From an uncultured Acidimicrobiales bacterium (GTDB lineage Bacteria > Actinomycetota > Acidimicrobiia > Acidimicrobiales > SZUA-35): 60,400 nucleotides of DNA. The first letter of the stretch is position 1. Each line of letters opens with the position of its first letter. The notes beneath the pieces are model-generated. The model searched no databases, was not told where the DNA came from, and saw only the letters and a list, made by a program, of their open reading frames with translations. The position numbers were made by a program, and so were the translations under genes. This document shows, piece by piece, positions 1 through 7,947 of this stretch. The stretch spans positions 1 to 60,400 of the forward strand of contig CALEWY010000024.1 in the NCBI GenBank assembly GCA_937925335.1, given 5' to 3'.

Positions 1-96
1 GTTCAGCGCACGCTCGGCCTTCGCCCGATCGATCGCCGCCCGGAGCGCGGCCGATGCTGCGCGTCCGTAACCCACCTGCTCCACATCGGTGATCAC
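1..96 (-). CDS. Partial CDS, N-terminus of a possible AddB-like PD-(D/E)XK nuclease
   Basis: An open frame of 32 codons runs off the left edge. It starts at a GTG at 96-94 and is preceded in frame by a TAG at 108-106, so the start is well bounded. The peptide begins MITDVEQVGYGRAASAALR and continues with an alanine- and arginine-rich helix. This resembles from memory the amino end of actinobacterial PD-(D/E)XK/AddB-like helicase-nuclease proteins, which open with a similar V-x-x-V-x-YGR-A motif, but 32 residues cannot prove it. It is divergent from the DUF4132 operon, with about 34 nt between the two starts. Confidence 0.4.
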   Translation of the reverse strand, partial: MITDVEQVGYGRAASAALRAAIDRAKAERALN

Positions 97-130
97 GGCG
101 CCACGCTAACGCCACGACCAATGCTTCCTA

Positions 131-3100
131 GTGACGCGCGAGCACGTGCCCATCAAGAGAACCCCAACCCTTGACGACAACAAGGAGGTGCCTCCGTCTC
201 CTCGCACATCATTAACCCACGACATCTGCGACCTCACCGCCTTCGGTGGTTCGTGGGAGAACGTCTTGTGCTCAGTCTGGCCAGCCGCGATCGCCGACGA
301 GGCGATCGCTGCGATCAGCGGCGTAGCAATGAGCAGCGCACCCTCGCGAGAGCTGGCAGAAGCACGCTCGACGGTCGGCGTGTCCTTCCCTCGTTACCTC
401 GCCGCGGCGTTCGCAGCCGTGCCGTCAACCCTTCGTCGCCAGTTCGCGGACACGCTGTTGGTCGCTCCCGGACGGAGCCATCTTGAACGCTTGTTGAACA
501 ACCTTTGGTACCCGAGCCGCTTCGTCGATCCGGCGCTGCGCCCGCCCACCGACCAAGTCATGTCCGTTTCAGATCTCGTGCGGGCCGGAGTGGTGATCGG
601 TTGGTCCTATGACGACATCATCGACACCTTGTGGTCGACCGACTCGATTGCGCCTGCAGCCCTGACATCGCTGGACGGTGCCGTTTCGTTCATCGAGAAC
701 GACATCGATCGGATCCTGGAGCGCTTCGAGGCGCTGCCGAAGAAGACACGACGCGTCCCAGTTGTCCTGGTCGATGCATCAGCCGAAGTGCTGACTCCGT
801 TGGTCGGACCCATCTGCGCCACTGCGACGAGTAGCGGCAGAGGACGCTCCGAAGCAGCATCGATGGTGAAGCGACTTCCTACGCCGATCGCTCGAATCGA
901 ACTCGAGCGGATCCTGAGCGAAGGCTCGGTCCAAGCGAGAACGATGGCCTTCGATTTGCTGCTGGCCACTCAACCAGCGGAGATGATCCCGCAGGTCGCA
1001 TTGAAAACAGCACAGTCCGTTGCCCAAGGACTTGCCCCATTCTTGAAGGGGATTGAGTTCACCTTTGGCACCTCGACGTCTGGCGCCTCCGAGAAACGCC
1101 GAGGACGTTCATCATCACGGACGAGAGTCCGGATGTCACCCCGGGATCGCCCCCAACCCGGACGCTCGACGAACACAAGTAGACGCCCAGGGAGCCGACC
1201 GGGAGGAACGGCTCGCAAGCCAGCTCGATCGAGTGGCCAGTTCATCTGCCCAGATTCGTTGTCAACACCGGGCGCTGCAATTTGCGCGATCGCGAACGGA
1301 CGCAAGCCTCCTTACGTCGCTCCAACACAACTCGTCAGCTTTTTGAGCACACCTCCAGCAGACGAGACGTGGCTCATCGATCGCCTTGGCCGAGTTCATG
1401 TGATCCGGCTGCTGTTCCATGTCGTCGCAAGTCGTGTGAACGCCGCCAGCGCAATCGCCCCACTTCTCGAGAAGCACGACATCTCACCGGTCGATGTGAT
1501 GCACGCAGACCCGGGCGTTGACAAACAGCGGTCCACCTGGGTGGTGTCGAGGGTCTGCGACGAGAGCCCCTCTACTTGGACAGCCGAGCAGATCGCTGAG
1601 TGGGCACGCCAAGCCGAGCCGACGCTCTTGAAGATGATCGCGAACCCGTGGTCTGACTCGAGCCCCCTCTTCGCAACGGTTGCGCATGCGTCCTACGCAT
1701 CGGAGGAGTTGGAGACGATCCTCGTCGACAAGGCTCTCTCGGGGACGAAGACGGAGCGGGCGGCGTTGCAACATGTCAGTCGCAAGAGCTTCCGCTCGAG
1801 AGTCGTGCAACGCCTGACCGACACCAAGAAGTCGCAACGCACTGCGGCGGCCGAGTGGTTGCGGGGCGATCCGCAACTCGTCGACGTCGACTCCGCAGTT
1901 GCAGAGCTTCACGTCGCAACTCGGAAGGAGCGCGATCCCCGAGCCCGAGATGCGATGATCAGCGCACTCGAGGCCTACGGCGAGCCAATCGACGAGTTCC
2001 TCGAGCACGATGAGATCCTGCGGAACGCCGAAGCCTCGATGCGACGGGCAAGTTCCCGATCAGGTGCGATTGCGTGGCTCGACATTGGCGGATTGCCGAG
2101 ACTGCTTGATACCGAGGGAGCGTTCGTCGAGCGGGCAATCGTCGAATCGATCCTTCACACCGCAGCGAAGGACAAGACGTCGTCACCAACGGCTACCACC
2201 AGGCGCTATCTCGCGAGCCTCGACTCGCGCACAGCGCAGGCCTTCGGAGCGCAACTCATGGCCGAGTGGCTCAACCGAGATGTTGGTGGCGGGAAGGACA
2301 TGAACGCTCGAAGCAGCATCGGCTTGTTTGCAGTCGCAGCTGCCTGCGGTGGCCGGGAGACGATCGACCTTGCGTCTGCCTACGTCCACCATCACCGAGG
2401 CAAACGCAAGATGCAGAGCAAAGCCATGATCGATCTCCTTGCCGAGATCGACGACCCGCTGGCCGTGCAGGTGGTCATGGGAATCGCTCACCGGTTCCGG
2501 CCAAAAGCCCTTCAGGTTCATGCGGAGGAAGCGGTCAACCGGATCGCCATGGAACGAGGTTGGACGCTGGAGGACCTGGCAGATCGCGGCGTCCCAGATT
2601 GTGGGTTCGACTCAAGCGGCAAACGGACGATCGACTTCGGCGAACGCTCCTTCACCGCTGCGATCACCGACGACTTGGCGATCGTTCTCGTCAATGACGA
2701 GACAGGCAAGACAACCAAAGCGCTTCCCCGAGGCCGAGCCGACGAAGATGCGAGTCTCATCAAACGACACCGGGCCGAACTCAACGCCTCCAAGAAGGAC
2801 CTCAAGGCGGCTGCTGAGGTTCAACCGATTCGCCTACGCAGAGCGATGGCGGTGCAACGCACCTGGGACGAGGCGGACTTCCGACAGTTCGTTCTTGACC
2901 ATCCGGTCATGATGCGGATGGCAACCAGATTGGTCTGGCTCGCACAAGACGATGATGAGCGAACCTTGTTCCGGCCACTCACCGACGGAACGTTGGTCGA
3001 TCTTGACGACGAGGAGTTCGTTCTCTCGCCAGGTGCCATCGTCAAGCTCGCTCACACTCGCCTCGTCGATAGCGAGGACGAAGCTGCGGCCGTACGGCAT

Positions 3101-3535
3101 CTCTCGGACTACGAGGTGCAGCCGCTCTTCGCCCAGTTTGATCGTCCGACTGCTCCTCTTTCACCATCAGGCGATCGCATCATGGAGTTTGATGGCAATG
3201 TCGTCACGGCGACAACGCTCGCGAACCGCGCTCGCGCGCTCGGTTGGCAGGTCGGCGACACGCACAGCACGGGGTCATCGTTTGGTGTTGCGGCCACGTT
3301 CGCCGACCTCGGGATCGCTGCGGTTCTCACAACCAAGAACGGCCTGCATATCGGCGGCTACGACGTCCCGTTTGACACGACTTGCACGGTCGATGGCCTG
3401 CAGTTTTCAGCGATGCCAATCGGGCGCTTCCCCACAGCGATCCCCCTCGACCGAGTGCCCTCGACGCTCGTCGACGAAATGTACGCCGACGCGTTGACCA
3501 TCGCTGTACCAACCCGGATCGAAGACGGCGCATGA
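131..3535 (+). CDS. DUF4132 (MolR/YehI-like) protein, paralogue 1
   Basis: A protein of 1134 aa from a GTG start. The C-terminal third carries the DUF4132 signature: RLVWL, then FRPLTDGTLVDLDDEEF, then an HLSDYEVQPLFAQFDRP segment. The middle is alpha-helical and HEAT-like, including a YVHHHRGKRKMQSKAMIDLL segment shared with paralogue 2. The N-terminal motif DLTAFGGSWE recurs in the next two cistrons. E. coli YehI (formerly MolR) belongs to this family and has no established biochemical function. The gene heads an operon in which each following cistron overlaps or nearly overlaps its neighbour; its TGA lies inside an ATGA with the minigene. Residues about 320-390 are Arg/Ser/Pro-rich and poorly aligned with paralogue 2, and other frames show better third-position GC there, so compensated frameshifts are possible. 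Family assignment is strong; function is unknown. Confidence 0.85.
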   Translation: MTREHVPIKRTPTLDDNKEVPPSPRTSLTHDICDLTAFGGSWENVLCSVWPAAIADEAIAAISGVAMSSAPSRELAEARSTVGVSFPRYLAAAFAAVPSTLRRQFADTLLVAPGRSHLERLLNNLWYPSRFVDPALRPPTDQVMSVSDLVRAGVVIGWSYDDIIDTLWSTDSIAPAALTSLDGAVSFIENDIDRILERFEALPKKTRRVPVVLVDASAEVLTPLVGPICATATSSGRGRSEAASMVKRLPTPIARIELERILSEGSVQARTMAFDLLLATQPAEMIPQVALKTAQSVAQGLAPFLKGIEFTFGTSTSGASEKRRGRSSSRTRVRMSPRDRPQPGRSTNTSRRPGSRPGGTARKPARSSGQFICPDSLSTPGAAICAIANGRKPPYVAPTQLVSFLSTPPADETWLIDRLGRVHVIRLLFHVVASRVNAASAIAPLLEKHDISPVDVMHADPGVDKQRSTWVVSRVCDESPSTWTAEQIAEWARQAEPTLLKMIANPWSDSSPLFATVAHASYASEELETILVDKALSGTKTERAALQHVSRKSFRSRVVQRLTDTKKSQRTAAAEWLRGDPQLVDVDSAVAELHVATRKERDPRARDAMISALEAYGEPIDEFLEHDEILRNAEASMRRASSRSGAIAWLDIGGLPRLLDTEGAFVERAIVESILHTAAKDKTSSPTATTRRYLASLDSRTAQAFGAQLMAEWLNRDVGGGKDMNARSSIGLFAVAAACGGRETIDLASAYVHHHRGKRKMQSKAMIDLLAEIDDPLAVQVVMGIAHRFRPKALQVHAEEAVNRIAMERGWTLEDLADRGVPDCGFDSSGKRTIDFGERSFTAAITDDLAIVLVNDETGKTTKALPRGRADEDASLIKRHRAELNASKKDLKAAAEVQPIRLRRAMAVQRTWDEADFRQFVLDHPVMMRMATRLVWLAQDDDERTLFRPLTDGTLVDLDDEEFVLSPGAIVKLAHTRLVDSEDEAAAVRHLSDYEVQPLFAQFDRPTAPLSPSGDRIMEFDGNVVTATTLANRARALGWQVGDTHSTGSSFGVAATFADLGIAAVLTTKNGLHIGGYDVPFDTTCTVDGLQFSAMPIGRFPTAIPLDRVPSTLVDEMYADALTIAVPTRIEDGA

Positions 3536-3618
3536 CGGACTCGCTTCCTCGCGGTGCTGAGCTCGGAGACAACATTCGAGACCTCAGTTCGTTCGACGGG
3601 TCGTGGGAGAGCTCGTGA
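3532..3618 (+). CDS. 28-aa minigene, remnant N-terminus of a third DUF4132 copy
   Basis: The frame starts with an ATG overlapping the stop of DUF4132 paralogue 1 (ATGA) and ends in a TGA overlapping a GTG start of paralogue 2 (GTGA). The 28-aa product contains RDLSSFDGSWESS. This matches the N-terminal motif of both neighbours, DLTAFGGSWE and DLSTFDNSWE. The simplest reading is a third paralogue collapsed by internal deletion, leaving its first codons as a translational coupler. Whether the peptide is stable or functional is unknown. Confidence 0.6.
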   Translation: MTDSLPRGAELGDNIRDLSSFDGSWESS

Positions 3619-6600
3619 CCGGACAGCCGAACGAAGAATCGACCGACGTTCCAACACTTGGCCTCGACCTTTCCGATCTCAGCACGTTCGACAACTCTTG
3701 GGAGCGACTGATCGAATCGGCATTGCCAAGCGACAACGCTCAAGCCTTGGTCAAGTTCATCTCGACGGGTTCGCTCAGTCCCGCCTTCAGGTACCCAGCG
3801 GAACTCTGGGAGCACAACGGTTTGCACATTGCGGCGCGACCACTACTCGCCGTTGTTCTCGCCAATACCGGCGCGCAACGCGTTCGGACGATCGAGACGG
3901 CGCGAACCGTCACCGATCCGCACGATCCCGTGGAGTGGTGGCGATTCGCTACGGTCGGCCGTCAACGTCTCGAACATCAAGCGTCGTTCGCGGATCTCGT
4001 TCAAGTTGGAGCGCACCTCGGGTTCACGAGCCATGGGCTCGCTGTCGGACTTCTCGACCCTGCTCGCGTGTGGTGGGCCGGCACAGGGTCCCATCGACCA
4101 ATGGTCGACAGCTTGTCGTTCATCGAAGAGCATGCCGAGGCCATTCGCGCGGGCTTGGCGAAGGCCAAGCCGAACCACGACTTGGCATGGAGCTACCTGG
4201 CATCGATCGATGAGGGTCTGCTCGAGTTGTTCGCGCCGGAGCTCTTCAAGGCCTCCACCTCTCGCAACAAGCCACTCCGCTCCTACGCGTCGGCCTTGCT
4301 CTGGAACCTTTCGCTCGCCACTCGTCAATCGTTCGATCTGCCAACCGATGATCTCGACGTCGCACCGCTCACGCTTCCAGTCATCAACGTTCCGAGGGTT
4401 GAAGCACACCAACTCGATCCTTTGGGTACGGCCGACAGAAACATTGCCGAGTGGCTGGCATCGATCATGAACGGCGAAGACCCTGCAGTTTTCCCCGAAC
4501 GACATGGGCTCGGTCCGCCCAATGCCGCTGACAGACTCTTCCATGCAAACTCGTTTCAGGATGTCCTTCACATCGGACACGTCGTCCGACTGCTCGTTGC
4601 CTCGAGTCGCTTCGATTCACATTGGCAGTCGTTTTCGTTCGCTCGCTCCCTGCCGGTCCCAACCCCTGAAGAAGTAACCGCTCTCGCCGGTCCCGAACGG
4701 TCACGGGACGCAGCCTCACTCGTCGCTGTTCTTCTCGGCACCAACCCAGACCAATGGCATGATCGGGATCTCACGCCGTGGATCGTGCATCACGTGCATG
4801 ATCTGTGCGAGTTGTTGCGCCACACACCTGACTTCACAACCAAGGCGAGACGACGTGGGCTCTTTCTGCTGATTGAACGCTCCGCGATCGTTCCTGCTCG
4901 ACTCGAAGCTGAGCTGTTGGACGCCGTGTTCCATGGATTCAAGTCCGACCAAGATGCGATCGATCGCATCATCGACCACCACTACGCCGAAGCGGTCGCC
5001 GAACGGCTGAGGAGCAAGAACGCATCCGAGCGTCAAAAGGCCGCCGATTGGATCACTCGACACCCACTCGCTTCGACCGTTGCTGACGATCTGCACGATG
5101 CTGTCGCCAGCGAAGGCAACACGGTTGCTCGAGCAGCAATGCTCCGAGCGCTCGTCGCAATCGGCGAGTCCGTCGCCGAGCACTTCAGCCGCGCGGAGCT
5201 CGTCGAGAATTCACACAAGAAGCCAATCAAACAAAACGCGGCTGCCCGGTGGCTCGCCAACGTCGACTTCACCCAGCTGACGTGGACGGACGACACCTCG
5301 GTCGACCCTGCGATCGCTGAGTACCTTGTGCTCGATGCAATTCGTCTGAAAACGGCAAGGCCGTCACCGGAGACTCACCACTACATCACCCAAATGCACC
5401 AGGCAGGTGTCGCTCAGCTCTGCTCATCTCTCTTGCGTGAGTGGATCGCTGAGGACGTCCGTCCGAGAACCGAGGCGCAGGCGAGAGCCAAGGCCGCCGA
5501 GGAAATCTCGTGGAGTTTCCGCAGTGGCACGAGCATGCGTTTCCCCGGTTTGACCAAGCAACAGGCGGAGGACCAGCTCACCGCAGAGTTCAGAACCGGC
5601 TTTGCCGGTTCGGCCTCTACAAGTCGCGGCGTGCTCTCAATCGTTGGTCTCGCAGCCGGAGCCTCTGAGGCCCATGCTGCTCTTGCGTACATCCGCAAGC
5701 ACAAGGGCCGCCGGAAGGCACAAAGCAAGGCGTTGATTGAACTGCTCGGCCAGATCGATGATCCGGCGGCCGCTCAAGCCCTGATGGCGCTTTCTACCCG
5801 CTTCAAACCGGCGTCTTTGCAACGCGAGGCTGCGCACCAGGTCGAGCTCGTCGCCGAACGCAAAGGCTGGTCGCTCGATGAACTCGCAGACCGGATGGTG
5901 CCCGACGGCGGATTCGACTCCAACGGCCGCCAGTCAGTCGAATACGGAAGCCGGACCTTCACACTTGCGCTGAACGACGACCTCACCGTTGGTGTTGTCA
6001 ACGACGAGACAGGAAAGACGGTTCGATCGCTGCCCCAAGCGCGAGCAGCAGACGACGATGACCTCGTCAAGCAAGCGAAGGCCATGTTGTCTTCCGTGCG
6101 AAAGGAAATGAAGCATGCGGCGAACCTTCAGCCAACTCGTTTGCACGCAGCCATGTGCGTGCAGCGTTCGTGGACACCTGACGAGTTTCGCGCTCTCTTC
6201 CTCACGAACCCTGTGATCGCACGACTCGCCGGTCGTATCGTCTGGGTCGAGGTCACGAACGACACCGTCCGGACCTTCCGTCCACTCAGCGATGGGACGT
6301 TGACCGACACAGACGATGACGCGATCTCGTTCAACCCTGGCACACGAATCTCAATCGCTCACGACCAGAACGTTCCAGCCGGAATCGGCCAACACTGGAT
6401 CGAACACCTCGACGACTACGAGATCGCTCCCTTGTTCGCTCAGTTTGATCGTTCGATGCCGACCTTCGACGTTGGCGCGACACTCATCAACGAGTTCAAC
6501 GGCATGGTGATGGATCAGGGAACACTCCGGGCAGCAGCGTTGCGCGAAGGTTGGGAACTTGGACCCGGGTTGGATGGACCCGTCACAAACACGGTCGTAC

Positions 6601-6869
6601 GTCGATTTCCAACGCTCAACCTCGAAGCAGCACTCCAATTCGACGGCGTCGTCTCGCTGACCTTTCAAGACATCGGGGCTGATGCCTGCACACTTCAGAC
6701 TCTGAGCTTCCACCCCCTCGGTTCTGATGAGGAGCTTCCCGGGCTGTCGCTGAGTGCGATCCCACTTAGCAACATTCCCTCGATCCTCCTCTCGGAGATC
6801 TACACCGAGGCACAATCAATATCGATCTCCGGGGTCGCCAGCCCCGACGACACGAAGGTGGGTCCATGA
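3615..6869 (+). CDS. DUF4132 (MolR/YehI-like) protein, paralogue 2
   Basis: About 1084 aa from the GTG at 3615, chosen because it overlaps the minigene stop as GTGA; an in-frame GTG at 3603 would add four residues. The product is collinear with paralogue 1: N-terminal DLSTFDNSWE motif, helical HEAT-like middle with YIRKHKGRRKAQSKALIELL, a GFDSNGRQSVEYGSRTFT strand region, and the DUF4132 block with FRPLSDGTLTDTDDD and HLDDYEIAPLFAQFDR. It lacks the Arg/Ser/Pro-rich interruption of paralogue 1, so it is the better representative of the intact family. The two proteins are clearly homologous but diverged, so the duplication is not recent. The stop overlaps the MoxR start (ATGA). Role unknown, presumably in the same complex as the MoxR/VWA pair. 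Confidence 0.87.
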   Translation: MTGQPNEESTDVPTLGLDLSDLSTFDNSWERLIESALPSDNAQALVKFISTGSLSPAFRYPAELWEHNGLHIAARPLLAVVLANTGAQRVRTIETARTVTDPHDPVEWWRFATVGRQRLEHQASFADLVQVGAHLGFTSHGLAVGLLDPARVWWAGTGSHRPMVDSLSFIEEHAEAIRAGLAKAKPNHDLAWSYLASIDEGLLELFAPELFKASTSRNKPLRSYASALLWNLSLATRQSFDLPTDDLDVAPLTLPVINVPRVEAHQLDPLGTADRNIAEWLASIMNGEDPAVFPERHGLGPPNAADRLFHANSFQDVLHIGHVVRLLVASSRFDSHWQSFSFARSLPVPTPEEVTALAGPERSRDAASLVAVLLGTNPDQWHDRDLTPWIVHHVHDLCELLRHTPDFTTKARRRGLFLLIERSAIVPARLEAELLDAVFHGFKSDQDAIDRIIDHHYAEAVAERLRSKNASERQKAADWITRHPLASTVADDLHDAVASEGNTVARAAMLRALVAIGESVAEHFSRAELVENSHKKPIKQNAAARWLANVDFTQLTWTDDTSVDPAIAEYLVLDAIRLKTARPSPETHHYITQMHQAGVAQLCSSLLREWIAEDVRPRTEAQARAKAAEEISWSFRSGTSMRFPGLTKQQAEDQLTAEFRTGFAGSASTSRGVLSIVGLAAGASEAHAALAYIRKHKGRRKAQSKALIELLGQIDDPAAAQALMALSTRFKPASLQREAAHQVELVAERKGWSLDELADRMVPDGGFDSNGRQSVEYGSRTFTLALNDDLTVGVVNDETGKTVRSLPQARAADDDDLVKQAKAMLSSVRKEMKHAANLQPTRLHAAMCVQRSWTPDEFRALFLTNPVIARLAGRIVWVEVTNDTVRTFRPLSDGTLTDTDDDAISFNPGTRISIAHDQNVPAGIGQHWIEHLDDYEIAPLFAQFDRSMPTFDVGATLINEFNGMVMDQGTLRAAALREGWELGPGLDGPVTNTVVRRFPTLNLEAALQFDGVVSLTFQDIGADACTLQTLSFHPLGSDEELPGLSLSAIPLSNIPSILLSEIYTEAQSISISGVASPDDTKVGP

Positions 6870-7939
6870 CCAGCACCATTCAGCAACCAGCCGAACAGCG
6901 CTACGCGGAGGAGCTGGCTTCTCTCGCAGCGCACGATGATGGGCCTCGGCCCGATGGCTGGGCGCTCACACCACGAGCGGTGCGTTCGTTCGTCCTCGGC
7001 GACGACGAACTCGGCGTCACCCGCAAGTTCTACGGCGACGATCCTCTCGTCGATCGTTGCCTCGTCACCCTCATGGGCAATCGAGGCTTGCTCATGGTGG
7101 GCGAACCGGGCACGGCGAAGTCCATGTTGTCGGAGCTCTTCGCCGCTGCCATCAGTGGCGACTCCACTCTCACCGCACAAGGCAGCGCGGGCTCGACGGA
7201 AGACCAGCTCCTCTACAGCTGGAACTACGCCATGTTGATCGCCAACGGTCCCTCCGAAGATGCACTCGTCGCTGGACCGATCCTGGCGGGCATGCGAGCG
7301 GGCAAGCTCGTCCGCGTCGAAGAAATCACGCGCATGCAGGCTGAAGTGCAAGACGCGCTGATCTCGGTTTTGTCCGACAAGAACGTGAGCATTCCTCAGC
7401 TCGAAGAGCTCGGCTACGTCGGCGCCCGCAGCGGATTCAACGTGATCGCAACGGCCAACCTCAGAGACCGTGGCGTGCACGAAATGTCATCCGCTCTCAA
7501 GCGGCGCTTCAACTTTGAGACCGTCCGCCCCATCAGCGACAGCAAGCTCGAACGAGAGTTGATTCTCTCCCAGACCGATCGCCTGCTCGCTGCGACCGGG
7601 CTCGATATCGAGACGCCGCCAGATGTGGTCGACCTCCTCGTCACCGTCTTCAACGAACTCCGAAGCGGCACGACAGCGGAGGGCATCGTCGTTGAGAAAC
7701 CAACGGCTGTCATGTCGACAGCGGAAGCCGTTTCGATCAACTACGCAGCGAGCCTCGAAGCTGCCTACCTCGGCGACGGCACACCAAACGGCCGACAGAT
7801 CGGCCGCCAACTCATCGGCACCGTCCTCAAGGACAACCCGGACGACGAATCAAAACTCCGTCACTACTTCGATGCCGTCGTGAAGAAGCGAGAGGGCGCA
7901 TGGAGCGACCTCTACGACGTCCGCCGAGAGATGGGCTGA
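6866..7939 (+). CDS. MoxR-family AAA+ ATPase (YehL-like)
   Basis: A 357-aa protein. The Walker A motif GEPGTAKS lies near residue 78, the Walker B RVEEI near residue 150, sensor 1 in VIATANLRDRG, and the arginine-finger segment ALKRRFNFE follows. MoxR ATPases usually work with a VWA-domain partner as remodelling chaperones or metal-insertion factors, and a VWA gene lies two cistrons downstream. The start overlaps the stop of DUF4132 paralogue 2 by four bases, implying coupled translation. The C-terminal helical lid ends in an HYFDAVVKKREGAWSDLYDVRREMG-type tail (residues about 333-357). E. coli YehL is the analogous member of the yehI-Q cluster. Substrate unknown. Confidence 0.93.
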   Translation: MTSTIQQPAEQRYAEELASLAAHDDGPRPDGWALTPRAVRSFVLGDDELGVTRKFYGDDPLVDRCLVTLMGNRGLLMVGEPGTAKSMLSELFAAAISGDSTLTAQGSAGSTEDQLLYSWNYAMLIANGPSEDALVAGPILAGMRAGKLVRVEEITRMQAEVQDALISVLSDKNVSIPQLEELGYVGARSGFNVIATANLRDRGVHEMSSALKRRFNFETVRPISDSKLERELILSQTDRLLAATGLDIETPPDVVDLLVTVFNELRSGTTAEGIVVEKPTAVMSTAEAVSINYAASLEAAYLGDGTPNGRQIGRQLIGTVLKDNPDDESKLRHYFDAVVKKREGAWSDLYDVRREMG

Positions 7940-7947
7940 CCAGACGC

